Source: DAHUXD01 sp963805495
GTDB lineage: Bacteria > Acidobacteriota > Thermoanaerobaculia > UBA5066 > Gp7-AA6
DNA length: 64,000 nt
Direction of reading: 5' to 3'
Assembly: GCA_963805495.1 (NCBI GenBank)
Contig: CAWDUQ010000002.1
Location: forward strand, 1,426,001 to 1,490,000
The translations under genes and the position numbers were made by a program. Numbering within the stretch: the first letter of the stretch is position 1; every line of letters starts with the position of its first letter. Under the pieces are notes generated by a model. The model was not told the origin of the DNA. It made no database searches and saw only the letters and a list, made by a program, of their open reading frames with translations. Shown here piece after piece: positions 61,595 to 64,000 of the stretch.

Positions 61595-62692
61595 CTACGG
61601 AGCTCGCGGTCCGACGAGCGGCGGGCGCCGGGCATCGAGATGGACGACGCTTCCGCCGGTATTGGCGTAGAGGCGCAGACAACCGTCAGCGAGGTCGAGC
61701 TGCCGCGGCGTCGGCGCCACCGTCAAGGTCTCCCAGGACCGGCCGCCATCGCGACTGACGCTGATCGATCCGTAATCGTTCCAGGGAGCCGCCGAGAATC
61801 CTGGGCCTTTGAGATCGGCCGCGTAGATCGGCGACCCCTCGCAAGGATCGAACACGAGGTCCGAGACGTAAGCCTCGTGAAAATCGGCCGAGTTCCAGGT
61901 ACGGCCGGCGTCCTCCGAGACGAATACGCCGCCGCAGAGGAGTCCATAGCCCCGAATCGGCCCGGGGAAAAAGGACGTGAGCGCTCCCGTGCCGGCGACC
62001 ATCCGATCGGGGTCCTCGGGGTCGACGACGAGCGCGGTCAGGTGGGGACAGGCGGGCGGCGGCGACGCCACGAGGTCCCAGAAATACCCTCCCGTTCTGC
62101 TGCGAAACACGCCGTTGCCCGCGACTGCGAGAAGCGCGCCGCCAGCCTGGATGTCGAGCCTCACGTCGCCTGTGAACGGGGCTGGAAGTTCCCTCCACGT
62201 GTCGCCCCCATCATCGCTCCGCACGAAGCGATTGTTGGCGGACAAGGCGATGTCGACGGAACGCGGGTCGCCGGGGTCGAAGGCGATCGAGTGCTGGTGG
62301 ACGTAGCCCGGAGAAAAGCTGGCCACGAGGGTCCATGTGGCCCCGGAGTCGAGCGAACGGTAGAGGAAGCTGTCTCCGACGTCGTTCGTCGCCGCGAACA
62401 GCCGCGCGGGATCGTTCGGATCGACCCGCAGGTCGCCGGGCCACTGGCCGTCGGGTCCCGTCGCCAGGCTGGTCCACGAAGCACCCGCGTCCGTGCTCTT
62501 GAAGACGGCGGTCCGTGAAGAATCCCACCCGAGACCATAGACCGTCGCGTCGTCGTCGGGCGCCAGGGCGAAAACGCTCATCCACGGCGGGCCGCTCCAC
62601 CGGAAAGCCTCCCCGGTTCGCTCCGGGACCATCCGAGGATCGCCGGAGGTCAATCCGGCAGCAGAGAGCGCGAAGACGAGCCAGCAAAGCAA
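61595..62692 (-). CDS. Exported BNR/Asp-box beta-propeller protein
   Basis: 365 residues. Signal (LVFALSAAGLTSG). At least four Asp-box repeats of the SxDxGxTW type: KSTDAGASWTSL, RSLDSGATWTLV, RSDDGGDTWREL, VSEDAGRTWNSA, plus SVSRDGGRSWETL. These fold into a sialidase/sortilin-like propeller and often sit in secreted glycan-binding or scaffold proteins. No catalytic sialidase residues recognised. The TTG start (62692) has TATACT 8 nt upstream and no Shine-Dalgarno. Confidence 0.82.
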   Translation of the reverse strand: MLCWLVFALSAAGLTSGDPRMVPERTGEAFRWSGPPWMSVFALAPDDDATVYGLGWDSSRTAVFKSTDAGASWTSLATGPDGQWPGDLRVDPNDPARLFAATNDVGDSFLYRSLDSGATWTLVASFSPGYVHQHSIAFDPGDPRSVDIALSANNRFVRSDDGGDTWRELPAPFTGDVRLDIQAGGALLAVAGNGVFRSRTGGYFWDLVASPPPACPHLTALVVDPEDPDRMVAGTGALTSFFPGPIRGYGLLCGGVFVSEDAGRTWNSADFHEAYVSDLVFDPCEGSPIYAADLKGPGFSAAPWNDYGSISVSRDGGRSWETLTVAPTPRQLDLADGCLRLYANTGGSVVHLDARRPPLVGPRAP

Positions 62693-62700
62693 CCTGAAGG

Positions 62701-62706
62701 AGTATA
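62701..62706 (-). promoter_or_regulatory. -10 hexamer TATACT, supports TTG start of the propeller gene
   Basis: Minus strand TATACT, 8 nt, TTG at 62692. There is no other in-frame start near the signal peptide. Confidence 0.45.
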
Positions 62707-62773
62707 CGCAGGCGCTCGCCGGGACGTCGCAATCACACGCGACGGCGTCCGGCTCACCGCGGCCCGATCGGCC

Positions 62774-63199
62774 TCACCGCCTTTCGGCGACGTAGATCTT
62801 GTTGACGATCTTCCAGTCGTCGCCGAGCTTCAGGAGGTTCAGGTAGTCGGTGTAGGTCGACCCGGGGTAAGCCTCGACCACCTTCACCGCGGCGGCGGAG
62901 CCGGTCACGTCAACGCTGACGATGCGCAGGTCTCCCTTTTCCTCCTGGCCGGCGCTCTTCGCGAAGCCCTCGTACCACTGCTCCTGCGTGAGCTGGCCGA
63001 GAGTTCCGTCCTTCTTTCGGAAGTAGAGCCTCGCCTCGGGATAAAAGGCCTTCCGGAAACTGTCGACGTCGTTGAACTTGAGACCGTGCAGGTACGTCTC
63101 GACCGTCCGGCGGACCGCGGCGTCGTCGGACGCGGGCTCCGCGGCGCGAACCGCCGCCGCGCACGCCAGGACGAGACCGAATGCCAGGGCTCTCCTCAC
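62774..63199 (-). CDS. Exported NTF2-like protein (lumazine-binding-like type)
   Basis: 141 residues with a signal peptide (AFGLVLACAAAVRA). Body: AAVRRTVETYLHGLKFNDVDSFRKAFYPEARLYF, then VSVDVTGSAAAVKVVEAYPGSTYTDYLNLLKLGDDWKIVNKIY, the pattern of small SnoaL/Lumazine_bd_2 proteins. Function unknown. Starts inside the stop of the preceding gene (4-bp overlap), so coupled. Confidence 0.8.
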   Translation of the reverse strand: MRRALAFGLVLACAAAVRAAEPASDDAAVRRTVETYLHGLKFNDVDSFRKAFYPEARLYFRKKDGTLGQLTQEQWYEGFAKSAGQEEKGDLRIVSVDVTGSAAAVKVVEAYPGSTYTDYLNLLKLGDDWKIVNKIYVAERR

Positions 63200-63732
63200 C
63201 GTGCCTCCTTCTGTGCCTCCAGGCGCATCGAGTCGAAGAACGCGTCGACCGCGGCCTCGTGGAGAATGTCCCGCGTCTCGGCCGTGTAGGTGATGCTGTA
63301 GAAGCCGTCGCCCGCGTCGATGATGATGACGCGATGCGGCGGCGGCCGGTCGGGCTTCGAGCCGTAGAGTTCGACGCTCAGGTACCGGATCTTGCCGGGG
63401 TCGAGCCCTTTCGGCTGCCAGCGCTCCGCGAGCATGTCCGGGAAGGACTGGCGCGTGACGGCCATGTCGGCTCGGACGAACGACTCGAGGTCGGCGAGCG
63501 CCGGGACGTTCGGGTCCTTCGCCTGGTACGCGATCGCAATCGCGCGGTCGGTGTTCTCCGGAGTCCTCCCCTTCGGGAGAAACATCAGCTCGACGCCGGC
63601 CTTGCGGGCCCCGGGCGCATCCATCACCCAGCCCGGAGGGACGTCGTACGCGAGCGTGGCGGGCGCCGGCTTGCCCGCGGCCGTCGCCGCGAGGGCCGCC
63701 GCCAGGACAAGGCCGCGCCGGAGGGCTCGCAC
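63196..63732 (-). CDS. Exported protein of unknown function
   Basis: 178 residues with a signal peptide (RRGLVLAAALAATAAG). Contains YDVPPGWVMDAPGARKAGVELMFLPKG and VIIIDAGDGFYSITYTAETRDILHEAAVDAFFDSMRL, a layout seen in small periplasmic PsbP-like or DUF1795-like stress proteins; not certain. Begins 2 bp after the argF stop and overlaps the next gene, so probably read through from argF. Confidence 0.7.
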   Translation of the reverse strand: MRALRRGLVLAAALAATAAGKPAPATLAYDVPPGWVMDAPGARKAGVELMFLPKGRTPENTDRAIAIAYQAKDPNVPALADLESFVRADMAVTRQSFPDMLAERWQPKGLDPGKIRYLSVELYGSKPDRPPPHRVIIIDAGDGFYSITYTAETRDILHEAAVDAFFDSMRLEAQKEAR

Positions 63733-63734
63733 GG

Positions 63735-64000
63735 TCAGCCGAGGGTCGCCACGAGAATGGCCTTGATCGTGTGCATCCGATTCTCGGCCTGGTCGAAGAC
63801 GATCGACGCGGGCGACTCGAAGACTTCCTCGGCCACTTCGAGGCCCTCCAGGCCGAACCTGGCGTACAGCTCCTCGCCCTTGGTCGTCTCCCGGTTGTGG
63901 AAGGCGGGCAGGCAGTGCATGAACTTCGCGCTCGGGTTGCCGGTCGCCTTCATGAGCGCCGCGGTCACCCGGTACTTCCTGAGCGCCTGAATGCGCTCGC
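63735..64000 (-). CDS. argF: Ornithine carbamoyltransferase, C-terminal part
   Basis: The gene enters from beyond the window's right edge; 88 codons of its 3' end are present. ERIQALRKYRVTAALMKATGN, then KFMHCLPAFHNRETTKGEE with the HCLPAFH catalytic motif, and EVFESPASIVFDQAENRMHTIKAILVATL, close to E. coli ArgF/ArgI. It makes citrulline from ornithine and carbamoyl phosphate. Confidence 0.94.
   Translation of the reverse strand, partial: ERIQALRKYRVTAALMKATGNPSAKFMHCLPAFHNRETTKGEELYARFGLEGLEVAEEVFESPASIVFDQAENRMHTIKAILVATLG

Overview
The window is GC-rich, gene-dense DNA from a Gram-negative bacterium. Several traits fit the Acidobacteriota, possibly a Thermoanaerobaculia-like lineage: cysteine-bearing S-layer-homology-like repeats, MqnE (futalosine menaquinone route), a three-subunit cytochrome-b558-type succinate dehydrogenase, GlyQ/GlyS, PPDK, ATP-type PEPCK and alpha-type glutamine synthetase. 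The taxonomic call is inference. I see no rRNA, tRNA, CRISPR array or complete insertion sequence.

Layout. 1-479: end of queA. 512-9401: a potassium (Kdp) locus. Its sensor KdpD is split into two genes at opposite ends of the cluster, and it carries a beta-barrel-type protein gene and two tiny membrane-protein genes. 9398-14168: homocysteine methyltransferase, glnA, an HD protein and pckA. 14311-18891: a complete livKHMGF-type ABC importer read leftward. 19029-23604: pcnB (apparently with an AUC start), speB, and an ECF sigma/anti-sigma pair with a membrane protein. 23682-27203: a secreted M20-like hydrolase, a miniature element and mutL. 27494-34199: a 1,919-residue Sec-secreted RHS protein with S-layer-like repeats inserted in the shell and a lipase-like tip, followed by two small genes that may encode immunity proteins. 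34153-42761, leftward: HupE-like protein, amidohydrolase (apparent 1-nt frameshift), ppdK, glyS, glyQ. 42925-47297: recO, MFS transporter, small zinc protein, mqnE, DUF3179 lipoprotein. 48348-53605: sdhCAB-fumC-mgtC. 53612-64000, leftward: mainly exported proteins and hydrolases, small DNA-repair-type and NTF2-like proteins, ending in a partial argF.

Three observations stand out. (1) At 53612-55525 two open frames lie in the same frame and are separated by one UGA. The UGA sits exactly where a thioredoxin-like fold should have its catalytic cysteine, and it is followed by a hairpin fitting the bacterial SECIS pattern, so this looks like an unannotated selenoprotein with a second, TlpA-like domain. 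(2) About a dozen gene starts across the window have a -10-like hexamer (usually TAnnnT) only 6-10 nt upstream of the start codon and no Shine-Dalgarno sequence, which points to widespread leaderless transcription. (3) The RHS-lipase protein plus two small downstream genes looks like a polymorphic toxin module, with a visible composition change at its variable end.

Many genes are translationally coupled through ATGA, GTGA or TTGA overlaps (kdpD/kdpE, liv genes, sigma/anti-sigma, glyS/ppdK/amidohydrolase, mqnE and its neighbours, sdhA/sdhB, protease/selenoprotein). Starts were chosen on such overlaps, on Shine-Dalgarno sequences, on -10 hexamers or on family N-termini, and doubtful starts are stated.
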